DNA of 11,589 nucleotides from Chloroflexia bacterium. GTDB lineage: Bacteria > Chloroflexota > Chloroflexia > Thermomicrobiales > UBA6265. The position numbers and the translations under genes are program-made. The DNA is taken from assembly GCA_030430125.1 (NCBI GenBank), contig JAUIGA010000064.1, positions 1 through 11,589 of the forward strand, in the 5' to 3' direction. The notes under the pieces are model-generated. The model made no database searches. It saw nothing but the letters and a program-made list of their open reading frames with translations, and was not told where the DNA came from. Shown piece after piece: positions 6,154 to 11,589 of this stretch. Position 1 is the stretch's first letter, and each line of letters starts with the position of its first letter.

Positions 6154-6636
6154 CTACCGCGCCGGCGCCATGGTGGCGATCAGCTCGTCCAGCCGCTCGA
6201 ACCCCTCGTTCATCCCCTGCTCCATGCCCGACGCGACCATCGCATCCCGCGCCTCGACCGACTGGAACACGGAGTTCGTCCGGGCGATGGTCTTGCCGTC
6301 GCGCTCCTCGAGGGTGAGGGTGTCCATCGATACGTGGCCCGGCGCGCCCTCGAACTCGAAGGTCTGGACCATGCCGTCCGGCGACGGCGTACCGTGGAAG
6401 ACACCGTGGAAGCCGAACTCGTTGCCCTCGGGGTCGGTATGGATGTACCGCCAGGTGCCGCCGTCGCGGAGGTCGAACCGGTCGATCCGCATTGTCAGAT
6501 TCCGCGGCCCGAGCCACTGCGACAGCAGGTCCGGATCGGTCCAGGCCCGGTAGACGAGATCGCGCGGGGCGTCGAACTCGCGCTCGACGAGAATCTGCGG
6601 GATGCCTGGCTTCGCGGTGATCTGGGTCTTGCCCAT
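6154..6636 (-). CDS. SRPBCC / AHSA1 (activator of Hsp90 ATPase homologue 1-like) family protein
   Basis: 160 residues forming one START-like helix-grip domain. Recognisable parts are the opening ILVEREFDAPRDLVYRAWTDPDLLSQWLGP (15-44), the DGGTWRYIHTDPEGNEFGFHGVF stretch (58-80) and the long C-terminal helix MEQGMNEGFERLDELIA (138-154), all standard for bacterial AHSA1 proteins. This fold makes a deep cavity for a hydrophobic ligand; the function of bacterial members is mostly unknown. The ATG at 6636 has AAAGGA seven bases upstream. It directly follows arsR (28-base gap), the most frequent neighbour arrangement of this family, and shares its promoter. Confidence 0.9.
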   Translation of the reverse strand: MGKTQITAKPGIPQILVEREFDAPRDLVYRAWTDPDLLSQWLGPRNLTMRIDRFDLRDGGTWRYIHTDPEGNEFGFHGVFHGTPSPDGMVQTFEFEGAPGHVSMDTLTLEERDGKTIARTNSVFQSVEARDAMVASGMEQGMNEGFERLDELIATMAPAR

Positions 6637-6664
6637 GTCTGGTTCCTTTCGCCTGCTGGTACGA

Positions 6665-7006
6665 CTACGGTGAATCGGTGTGGTCCCGCTGGAGCGATGC
6701 GAGCAGCTCGTCGAGCCGGTGAAAGCTCTCGTCCCAGTACTCCTGGTAGCGCGCCAGCCACTCGGTCGCTTCTCTCAGGGGTTCGGCCTCGAGATGACTG
6801 AGGCGAGCGGTTGCCCGGCGGCTGCGGGAGATGAGTCCAGCCTGCTCGAGCACCTTCAGGTGCTTGGAAACTGCCGGCTGTGACATTGCGAAGGGCGCGG
6901 AGAGCTCGGCGACGGTAGCGTCCCCCTCGGCCAGCCGAGCGAGGATCGCGCGGCGAGTGGGGTCCGCGAGGGCACCGAAGACGGAGCTGAGCTGATCGAC
7001 TTGCAT
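6665..7006 (-). CDS. ArsR/SmtB-family transcriptional repressor
   Basis: 113 residues with a winged helix: FGALADPTRRAILARLAEGD (10-29), recognition helix in MSQPAVSKHLKVLEQAGLI (41-59) and the wing around RRATARLSHLEAEPL (63-77). The C-terminal helix WLARYQEYWDESFHRLDELL matches the group that neighbours AHSA1 genes. The protein has no cysteine at all and lacks the ELCVCD metal-binding motif, so it is not a thiolate metal sensor; an organic ligand or another stimulus is more likely. The ATG at 7006 has GGAG nine bases upstream. It should bind the tandem palindromes at 7021-7050 that overlap its own promoter and so control itself and the five genes after it. Confidence 0.92.
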   Translation of the reverse strand: MQVDQLSSVFGALADPTRRAILARLAEGDATVAELSAPFAMSQPAVSKHLKVLEQAGLISRSRRATARLSHLEAEPLREATEWLARYQEYWDESFHRLDELLASLQRDHTDSP

Positions 7007-7020
7007 CGCGTTCTACTCCA

Positions 7021-7050
7021 TAACCACACGGTTTCATAACCGTATGGTTA
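7021..7050 (-). promoter_or_regulatory. Tandem operator for the ArsR-family repressor
   Basis: Two near-palindromes of form TAACC-N4-GGTTW lie side by side: TAACCACACGGTTT (7021-7034) and TAACCGTATGGTTA (7037-7050), with centres 16 bases apart. Both are preceded by A, so ATAACC is repeated. They run from the -10 box to about +23 of the predicted transcript and end 14 bases before the arsR start codon. Symmetric sites of this size over the promoter are what a dimeric ArsR repressor needs. Confidence 0.75.
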
Positions 7051-7078
7051 CACTACCGATCACTTTCGCGCATGTCAA
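7050..7078 (-). promoter_or_regulatory. Promoter of the arsR operon
   Basis: On the minus strand TTGACA (7078-7073), a perfect -35 box, is followed after 17 bases by TAGTGT (7055-7050), a weak -10 box. The start would be near 7043, within the operator pair. The -35 box lies at the end of the decayed enolase-family fragment. No other promoter is needed for the six genes downstream, whose gaps are 24-54 bases. Confidence 0.6.
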
Positions 7079-7267
7079 CCCCTCGTAGGCGATCCACTTC
7101 ATCAGGTCGTTGCAGGGCACAGCTTCCTCGTGGGAGGCCGCTTCCTTCCAAAAGATGTCGATCTGCGCTGTTCGTGCCAGGTCGTAGCCGTTGCTGGCGT
7201 CCAGCATGATCCGCGCAGACGGTACCAACGCCTTCGCGCCGCGATCCGACCGCGCCAGACCGTGCAC
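7073..7267 (-). pseudogene. Remnant of an enolase-superfamily (mandelate racemase-like) gene
   Basis: Read on the minus strand, this stretch encodes VPSARIMLDASNGYDLARTAQ, then IDIFWKEAASHEEAVP and NDLMKWIAYEGLT. This resembles the barrel domain of mandelate racemase / muconate lactonising enzymes, where the expected order is (I)MLDANNGYDL, about eight more residues, FW-EE-FHE and a helix ending before ADGE. The fragment has DASNGY for DANNGY, WKEA for W-EE, an apparent short in-frame deletion between TAQ and IDIFW, and no preceding or following parts of the roughly 400-residue enzyme; a stop lies 7 bases upstream of the GTG. It cannot form the two further metal sites and is not functional. 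It lies next to a transporter locus that may once have included it. Confidence 0.6.
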
Positions 7268-7287
7268 GCATTCTCATCTGCAACCCA

Positions 7288-7316
7288 TTGACCATGCGGC
7301 CGTTGGTTGCTATCGT
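7288..7316 (+). promoter_or_regulatory. Promoter of the DUF6772-like / ABC transporter locus
   Basis: TTGACC (7288-7293, five of six consensus bases) and TATCGT (7311-7316, four of six) are separated by 17 bases, the optimal spacing for the main sigma factor. The start would be near 7323, about 37 bases upstream of the ATG at 7360. It is divergent from the arsR promoter, with the pseudogene fragment between them. Confidence 0.55.
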
Positions 7317-7324
7317 CGCTACAT

Positions 7325-7338
7325 TAACGTTCACGTTA
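7325..7338 (+). promoter_or_regulatory. LacI-family-like operator palindrome
   Basis: TAACGT-TC-ACGTTA has perfect 6-bp arms and begins two bases after the predicted transcription start. The AACGTT-like core with inward CG steps resembles operators of LacI/GalR repressors, which often control sugar or sugar-acid uptake loci. No lacI gene is in the window, so the regulator would be encoded elsewhere, possibly beyond 11589. Confidence 0.5.
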
Positions 7339-7359
7339 TCGATCATGAACGGAGTGCCC

Positions 7360-8319
7360 ATGCCAGCTGTGCACCAGGCGACGGTCACCGCGCCGTCGCA
7401 TTTCGCTCCTCGCCACGGCGATTTCCGGTTGTCGCGGTTCAACCCGCTCGACCGCATCCTCGCCTACGACGACTTCAACTCCGGTACGCACGGCTGGGTC
7501 GAGCTGCTCGGCAACTACGACGGCCAGTCGAATCTCGACACCGTCGACGACCACATGCGCGACTTTCGTCCGCCGCAGCTGAGCTCGTGCAGCTTCTTCG
7601 ATGTCGGTACCCACGGCGCGATGTCCGGCACCTACGCTCTCAAGGTCGCGACCCGCCCGGAGGCCGGTCACACCGCCGTCGCCATTCGCCGCCTGACGAT
7701 GGCCGGACGCGGCAGGGTGCAGTTCGAGACCTTCTTCACCTTCAAGGCCGAAGCCGCTTCGGAAGAAAACGACGCGGCGGCTCAGGCAGGTGGCGGGCAG
7801 TGGGACGGCAACACGCATCCCTCCGAGACGCAGTTTGGGGCCTTCACCATTGCCACCGACATCTGCGACACCGTGCGCTACCACTGCGTGGCTCGCTACC
7901 TCAACACCGACCTCGGCAACCACCTGCAACGGCAATGGGTCTACCCATCGGTGCCCGAGCCGACCCCGCGCGAGCACCTGGAAGGCAAGGCAAACCTCGA
8001 CCGGCTGGCCGATTTCACAGCCCCCAATCCGGAGGACTGGCATCCGTTCGGCGACGCGCAAGAGCTCTGCTACAACGAGGTGCCCACGAAGGTCAACTGG
8101 CACTACCTGCGCTGGCAGATCGACACCGCCACCCGCTCGAACGTCGAGCTCCAGGTCAACGACCGCATCTACGACATGCGGGAGATTCCCGTTCCGCCCT
8201 ACGACGAGCCGTACGGATCGCTGGGGAACCTGTTGAACTTCTACGTATCCGCGCGGACGCATACCAACGTGCGCAACTTCCTGTTCCTCGATTCCGTGCT
8301 GATCTCGGTGGATTGGTAG
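7360..8319 (+). CDS. DUF6772-like protein, probable cytoplasmic beta-sandwich protein
   Basis: 319 residues. The opening RFNPLDRILAYDDFNSGTHGW (26-46), then FFDVGTHGAMSGTYALKVATRP (79-100), AIRRLTM (108-114), ARYLNT (178-183), QELCYNE-VPTKVNWHYLRW (234-252) and FLFLDSVLISV (307-317) match my memory of DUF6772 proteins. The DDF...GW opening and alternating strands suggest a concanavalin-like jelly roll such as is used to bind carbohydrate, but no function is established. No signal peptide or membrane segment is seen from the chosen start. ATG 7360 is preferred to ATG 7345 or TTG 7288 because GGAG lies five bases upstream and the earlier codons overlap the promoter and operator. The 111-aa gene follows after 8 bases, so the two are surely co-transcribed. 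Confidence 0.78.
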   Translation: MPAVHQATVTAPSHFAPRHGDFRLSRFNPLDRILAYDDFNSGTHGWVELLGNYDGQSNLDTVDDHMRDFRPPQLSSCSFFDVGTHGAMSGTYALKVATRPEAGHTAVAIRRLTMAGRGRVQFETFFTFKAEAASEENDAAAQAGGGQWDGNTHPSETQFGAFTIATDICDTVRYHCVARYLNTDLGNHLQRQWVYPSVPEPTPREHLEGKANLDRLADFTAPNPEDWHPFGDAQELCYNEVPTKVNWHYLRWQIDTATRSNVELQVNDRIYDMREIPVPPYDEPYGSLGNLLNFYVSARTHTNVRNFLFLDSVLISVDW

Positions 8320-8327
8320 GGCCGGCA

Positions 8328-8663
8328 ATGCTGCAGTCACTCTCCGTCGTGCTCGAACGGAACACCCGCCTCGACGGGACGTTCACGACAGAACCGTACG
8401 AGGTCGCCTGGGCTCGCGAGGCGAGGTGGTTCGTTCGTGTCCTCGACATGGAAGGCGTCGATGCCTGCCTTGAGGCCGTCACGCAGATATCGCCGGACGG
8501 TCTGCACTGGTGCGACTTGAATGACGAAGGAATCAGGCTGAGCGACCGCGGCCTGGCCACCCTACCGGCTCGCGAGTTCGGCGGCTGGCTGCGTCTCAAG
8601 GGCTCGGTGACCGGCAATGCGGCCATGGCCAAAGTCATGGTCTATCTCGTGCTGAAGAGTTGA
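8328..8663 (+). CDS. Small conserved-looking protein, companion of the DUF6772-like gene
   Basis: 111 residues, family not recognised. It looks like one beta-sandwich domain: YEVAWAREARWFVRVLDMEG (24-43), EAVTQISPDGLHWCD (49-63), EFGGWLRLKGSVTG (83-96) and the final strand MVYLVLK (104-110). The QISPDGLHW motif and the alternation of aromatic strands recall carbohydrate- or exosialidase-type propeller blades and phage-like sandwich domains, but this is only a resemblance. No signal peptide. ATG 8328 starts 8 bases after the DUF6772-like stop with TAGGG about seven bases upstream; the same frame is open far upstream to 7191, but that part is in the shadow of the larger gene. The tight coupling suggests that the two proteins work together. 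Confidence 0.65.
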   Translation: MLQSLSVVLERNTRLDGTFTTEPYEVAWAREARWFVRVLDMEGVDACLEAVTQISPDGLHWCDLNDEGIRLSDRGLATLPAREFGGWLRLKGSVTGNAAMAKVMVYLVLKS

Positions 8664-8819
8664 AGAACCGTCGACTCGCGCCGCTTCGCTCGACCACTGA
8701 CCCAGGAAAGGAGGCCCTTCCCCGAACGACCGCGGCTTCACCGTTCCCGGACCTGGCCGCCACATCGGGTGGCGCGGGAACGCGAACCATGTCGATCGCA
8801 ACACCCAGGAGGCATCTAC
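8664..8819 (+). other. Leader of the binding-protein gene
   Basis: These 156 bases hold no gene. CGTTCCCG (8742-8749) and CGGGAACG (8775-8782) form a perfect 8-bp inverted repeat around a 25-base loop. A strong AAAGGAGG (8707-8714) has no start codon within reach. No convincing promoter is seen, so the binding-protein gene is probably reached by transcripts from 7323, perhaps with processing at the hairpin. Confidence 0.4.
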
Positions 8820-10436
8820 ATGACTCCCGCCAACCGCACCTCACCGGCAACCCTGTCCGACCTCGTGCGCAACTACACCACCGGTACGATCAGCCGCCGT
8901 ACGCTCGTGCAAGGGCTGGCCGCGCTCGGTGTCACCGGGTCACTCGCCGGCGCCATCGCCGCTCGCCCCGAGCTCGTGGCCGCTCAGGCCACACCCTCGA
9001 GTACCGAACCAGCAGGGGAGCTCACGCTTTCGCTCGCATCAAGTCTCGAAGGGATCGATCCGCACGGCGCATTCGCCGTCGAGGGCTCCACTTCGATCGT
9101 CATCACCATGTACCTCGACACCCTGATCGCCCGCGACCCCGAAACTGGCGATCTCATCCCCGCGCTGGCGACATCGTGGGAAGCGACAAGCGACACATCC
9201 TGGCAATTCACCCTGCGGGAGGGTGTCACCTTCCACGATGGCACTGCGTTCACCTCAGCGGATGTCAAGGCGTCGCTGGAACGCGTCCTCGACCTGGAGG
9301 GGCCGCTCGCTCCGCTCTGGGTGCTCGTCGATACCGTAGAAGCTCCAGATCCCCTCACCGTCGTCATCAACACCACCGAGCCGATGGGGACGGTTCCCGT
9401 CAATGCCACCCTGCTCTTCATCGGGCCGGCCGCGGGCATCAACGAGGATGGATTCTGGAACAACCCGGTCGGTATCGGACCGTTCAGGTTCGTCTCGTGG
9501 GTGCCGGATTCCGAACTGATCGTGGAAGCGAACCCGGACTACTGGGGCGGCAGCCCGCAGCTGGAACGGGTCGTGGTGCGCGACATCCCCGAGCCGGCCG
9601 CGCGAATCACCGCGCTCGAGACGGGCGAGATCGACTTCACCTACAACATCGCCCCCGACCAGTTGCCGGCGCTGGAGGGGAACCAGGATCTCGCCATCGA
9701 CACAACCCCGTCATACACCTACTACTTCAACTGGTTCAACGGTCAGCGGGAGCCGTACACCGATGCCCGGGTGCGACAGGCCATGGCGTACGCGCTCGAT
9801 GTCGATACCATGGTCACCGAACTGATGGCCGGTGTCGGGCAACGTGCCCAGGCGCCGATCCCCACGACCGTCTTCGGCTTCGCGCCACAAACCCCGTACG
9901 ACTACGACCCGGAACGGGCGATGGCACTGCTCGAAGAGGCGGGGTATCCGGACGGCTTCGAGACGACTGTCCAGTGGAATCCCGGGTCCGGCCCGCAGGA
10001 CCGCGCGCTGATCCAGACGATGATCTCCTACTGGGATGCAATCGGCGTGCGCGTCGAGAGCCTCGAAAAGGAACGTGGTCTCTGGATTGACGACCTCGTC
10101 GCGCTGAACTGGGACATGAACTTCCAGACCAACACGGTCCGGACGGGCGATGCCGACTTCACCCTTCGCCGGCTCTACACCACCGAAGCGAACCGGAACG
10201 GCTACAGCAACCCCGAGCTCGACGAGGTGCTTGTCGCGTCGGCGGCGTCGACCGACCAGGCTGAGCGCGAGCAGTTCTTCGCCGAAGCCTGCCGGATCAT
10301 CTGGGACGAAGCGGTCGGGATCTTTCCGATCGACCTGATCGCCAACTATGTCTATCAGGACGGCATCGAGGGGTTCGTCCCGGTACCGAGCCAGGTACCC
10401 GAATTCGATACCGTTCGTGTGCCGGCAGAGGATTAA
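8820..10436 (+). CDS. ABC transporter solute-binding protein, family 5 (DppA/OppA-like), Tat-exported
   Basis: 538 residues, the normal length for family 5 binding proteins. A Tat signal is clear: SRRTLVQ (25-31) followed by the hydrophobic run GLAALGVTGSLAGAIAA (32-48) and a likely cleavage around AAQA (54-57); there is no lipobox cysteine, so the mature protein may be released or held by its partners. Family motifs are present: WQFTLREGVTFHDGTAFTSADV, NPVGIGPFRFVSWVPDSEL and ARVRQAMAYALDVDTMV. It captures a peptide-like or oligosaccharide-like solute outside the membrane for the permeases encoded next; the true ligand may be a sugar or sugar acid, given the neighbours. The ATG at 8820 has AGGAGG seven bases upstream; the frame continues to 8769 without homology. 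Confidence 0.93.
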   Translation: MTPANRTSPATLSDLVRNYTTGTISRRTLVQGLAALGVTGSLAGAIAARPELVAAQATPSSTEPAGELTLSLASSLEGIDPHGAFAVEGSTSIVITMYLDTLIARDPETGDLIPALATSWEATSDTSWQFTLREGVTFHDGTAFTSADVKASLERVLDLEGPLAPLWVLVDTVEAPDPLTVVINTTEPMGTVPVNATLLFIGPAAGINEDGFWNNPVGIGPFRFVSWVPDSELIVEANPDYWGGSPQLERVVVRDIPEPAARITALETGEIDFTYNIAPDQLPALEGNQDLAIDTTPSYTYYFNWFNGQREPYTDARVRQAMAYALDVDTMVTELMAGVGQRAQAPIPTTVFGFAPQTPYDYDPERAMALLEEAGYPDGFETTVQWNPGSGPQDRALIQTMISYWDAIGVRVESLEKERGLWIDDLVALNWDMNFQTNTVRTGDADFTLRRLYTTEANRNGYSNPELDEVLVASAASTDQAEREQFFAEACRIIWDEAVGIFPIDLIANYVYQDGIEGFVPVPSQVPEFDTVRVPAED

Positions 10437-10443
10437 GTATCGC

Positions 10444-10473
10444 GCCGGGCGCAAGGGTACGGCGTCGCCCGGC
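10444..10473 (+). repeat. Intercistronic GC hairpin between binding protein and permease genes
   Basis: GCCGGGCG (10444-10451) pairs perfectly with CGCCCGGC (10466-10473) around a 14-base loop, starting 8 bases after the binding-protein stop. No T-tract follows, so it should not fully stop transcription. Stable hairpins at this position protect the upstream message and lower expression of the permeases, in keeping with the need for excess binding protein. Confidence 0.6.
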
Positions 10474-10493
10474 AACTCGTTGAAGGGACCCCC

Positions 10494-11414
10494 ATGCTCC
10501 GGTACCTGATCACGAGAACCGGGTTGTCGCTGCTGGTGCTGTGGGGTGCCCTCACTATCGTCTTCCTTGCCATCCGGATCGTGCCCGGCGATCCCGCCGC
10601 GATGATGATCGGCCCGGGAGGCACGGAGGAGGATATCGATGCACTGCGCACCCGGCTCGGACTCGCCGAATCGCTCCCGGTCCAATACGGGCGATACCTG
10701 AGCGATGTCGTGCGGATGGACTTCGGCGACTCGCTGTGGCTGAACCGCCCGGTGGCCTCCGAAGTGTTCTCTCGCGTGGCGGCGACCGCCCGGCTCGCCG
10801 CCGCCGCCGCCGTGATCGGAATCGCGGTGAGCTTCCCGCTCGGGATCGCCGCCGCGCTCAAGCGCGGTACGGTGCTGGATGGGCTGATCTCCATCGTTTC
10901 ACTGCTGGGGCAATCGGTGCCGAGCTTCTGGCTGGGCATCATGCTCATCTTGGTGTTTGCCCGCCAGTGGCAGTTGCTGCCCAGCGCCGGATCGTCGGGC
11001 TGGTCGCACCTGGTGTTGCCGGCCATCACCCTCGCGATGCCCTTGATCGGCGTGTTGACGAGGTTGATCCGCAGTGGCCTGCTCGATGTGCTGCACGAGG
11101 ACTACGTTCGAACCGCCCGCGCCAAGGGGCTGTCACCGCGGGCGGTGCTCGCAAACCATGCCATGCGCAACATGCTGATCCCGGTCGTCACCGTGGTTGG
11201 GTTGCAGCTTGGCAACCTGCTTGGTGGCGCGGTCATCGTCGAAACCGTGTTCGGGTGGCCCGGTGTCGGCCGGCTGCTGGTCGACGCCATCAATCAACGC
11301 GACTATCCACTGGTCCAGGTGGCGATCCTGTTCATCACGGCCAGCTTCATCTTCATCAACCTGCTCGTCGACCTGAGCTACGGGATGCTCGATCCTCGCA
11401 TCAGGATCCAGTGA
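10494..11414 (+). CDS. ABC transporter permease, DppB/OppB-like
   Basis: 306 residues, typical of DppB. The N-terminal segment LSLLVLWGALTIVFLAIRIVPGDP (11-34) is the classic first helix and signature of this permease class, followed by the extracytoplasmic domain with RLGLAESLPVQYGRYL. Further membrane segments are at about 99-121, 132-157, 173-197, 226-252 and 275-298. The EAA loop, which contacts the ATPase subunits, is HEDYVRTARAKGLSPRAVLANH (201-222). It forms the inner-membrane channel together with the DppC-like protein encoded next. ATG 10494 has GGGA upstream (GAAGGGACCCCC-ATG). The stop overlaps the next start codon by one base, so the two permeases are translationally coupled. Confidence 0.93.
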   Translation: MLRYLITRTGLSLLVLWGALTIVFLAIRIVPGDPAAMMIGPGGTEEDIDALRTRLGLAESLPVQYGRYLSDVVRMDFGDSLWLNRPVASEVFSRVAATARLAAAAAVIGIAVSFPLGIAAALKRGTVLDGLISIVSLLGQSVPSFWLGIMLILVFARQWQLLPSAGSSGWSHLVLPAITLAMPLIGVLTRLIRSGLLDVLHEDYVRTARAKGLSPRAVLANHAMRNMLIPVVTVVGLQLGNLLGGAVIVETVFGWPGVGRLLVDAINQRDYPLVQVAILFITASFIFINLLVDLSYGMLDPRIRIQ

Positions 11415-11589
11415 TGCAGACCATGCGAAGTCGAAACCGTTTCCGCCACCAATCCAGGGACGCAGCATCACCTGACACATCCCGCACCGGCGGCGCCCGC
11501 CAGAGGCGCTCCTGGACCGACTCCAGGGACGTCCGGCTCGCCCTCTGGGCGCTGCCGGTGGCCCTGTTCGTCGTCGCGGCGATCTTCGG
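11414..11589 (+). CDS. ABC transporter permease, DppC/OppC-like, N-terminal fragment (runs off the window)
   Basis: 58 full codons from ATG 11414 to the window edge. The start shares one base with the preceding TGA (TGATG). The first 35 residues are polar and rich in Arg and Ser, a common N-terminal cytoplasmic tail of DppC proteins; then LALWALPVALFVVAAIF begins a membrane helix. Length, position directly after a DppB-like gene and the coupled start make the second permease the only likely identity, but no EAA loop is visible inside the window. An internal ATG at codon 4 is an alternative start. ATPase genes (dppD/dppF-like) are expected beyond the edge. Confidence 0.75.
   Translation, partial: MQTMRSRNRFRHQSRDAASPDTSRTGGARQRRSWTDSRDVRLALWALPVALFVVAAIF

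Noticed and set aside
6879..6886. Second TGTCACA on the minus strand
   Set aside because: It lies inside the arsR coding region (MSQPAV codons) and no CGTC follows at 16 bases.
7191..8327. Plus-strand open frame joined to the 111-aa gene
   Set aside because: This part runs in the shadow of the DUF6772-like gene; only the segment from ATG 8328 has plausible protein features and a ribosome site.
7336..8340. 334-codon minus-strand frame
   Set aside because: It is antisense to the DUF6772-like gene; the plus-strand product has the family motifs, operator and ribosome site.
8707..8714. AAAGGAGG strong ribosome-site sequence
   Set aside because: No ATG, GTG or TTG begins an open frame within usable distance; probably chance or a relic.
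8660..10090. 476-codon plus-strand frame and minus-strand frame 9711-10685
   Set aside because: Both are shadows of the binding-protein gene, with Arg/His/Gly-rich composition and no motifs.
1..11589. tRNA, rRNA, CRISPR array, insertion sequence or attachment site
   Set aside because: No cloverleaf, regularly spaced repeats, transposase motifs or terminal repeats with target duplications were seen by eye.

Overview
The window is GC-rich bacterial DNA with short intergenic gaps, AGGAGG-type ribosome sites and strong third-position GC. The Tat-exported oligopeptide-type binding protein, whose processed end would be AQATPSS-like, and a cluster of ArsR, AHSA1, VOC and DHFR-like genes fit a Chloroflexota (Thermomicrobia-like) or actinobacterial genome. 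I favour Chloroflexota, but this is inferred from protein style, not from a marker gene.

Layout. (1) 1-111: the 3' end of a PLP-dependent threonine dehydratase-like gene, then a gene-free gap holding a large imperfect inverted repeat. (2) 394-2227, minus strand: a PPOX-type split-barrel flavoprotein, a VOC protein and an SDR/NmrA-type oxidoreductase. (3) 2244-3128, plus strand: an ECF41-type sigma factor with a fused SnoaL-like domain, divergent from the SDR. (4) 3200-3872, plus: a vapB/vapC-type toxin-antitoxin pair. (5) 3880-7006, minus: a six-gene operon transcribed in the order arsR, AHSA1/SRPBCC, VOC, DHFR-like, VOC, AlkD-like. (6) 7073-7267, minus: a decayed fragment of an enolase-superfamily (mandelate racemase-like) gene. 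(7) 7360-11589, plus: a DUF6772-like protein, a 111-aa companion, a Tat-exported solute-binding protein, a DppB-like permease and the start of a DppC-like permease.

Regulation readable from the sequence. A perfect match to the ECF41 promoter consensus as I recall it (TGTCACA-N16-CGTC) lies inside the 3' end of the SDR gene and points at the VOC gene 967-1314. This suggests that the sigma factor two genes away drives the VOC gene. The arsR operon has a TTGACA promoter overlapped at its start by two tandem TAACC-N4-GGTTW operator-like palindromes. The transporter locus has a TTGACC-17-TATCGT promoter followed at once by a TAACGT-TC-ACGTTA palindrome resembling a LacI-family operator, although no lacI gene is in the window. 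A perfect 8-bp GC hairpin separates the binding-protein gene from the permeases, a common way to make more binding protein than permease.

The most interesting items are the ECF41 sigma/promoter/VOC circuit, the uncharacterised DUF6772-like plus 111-aa pair attached to a peptide-type ABC importer, and the enolase relic that now supplies the -35 box of the arsR operon.
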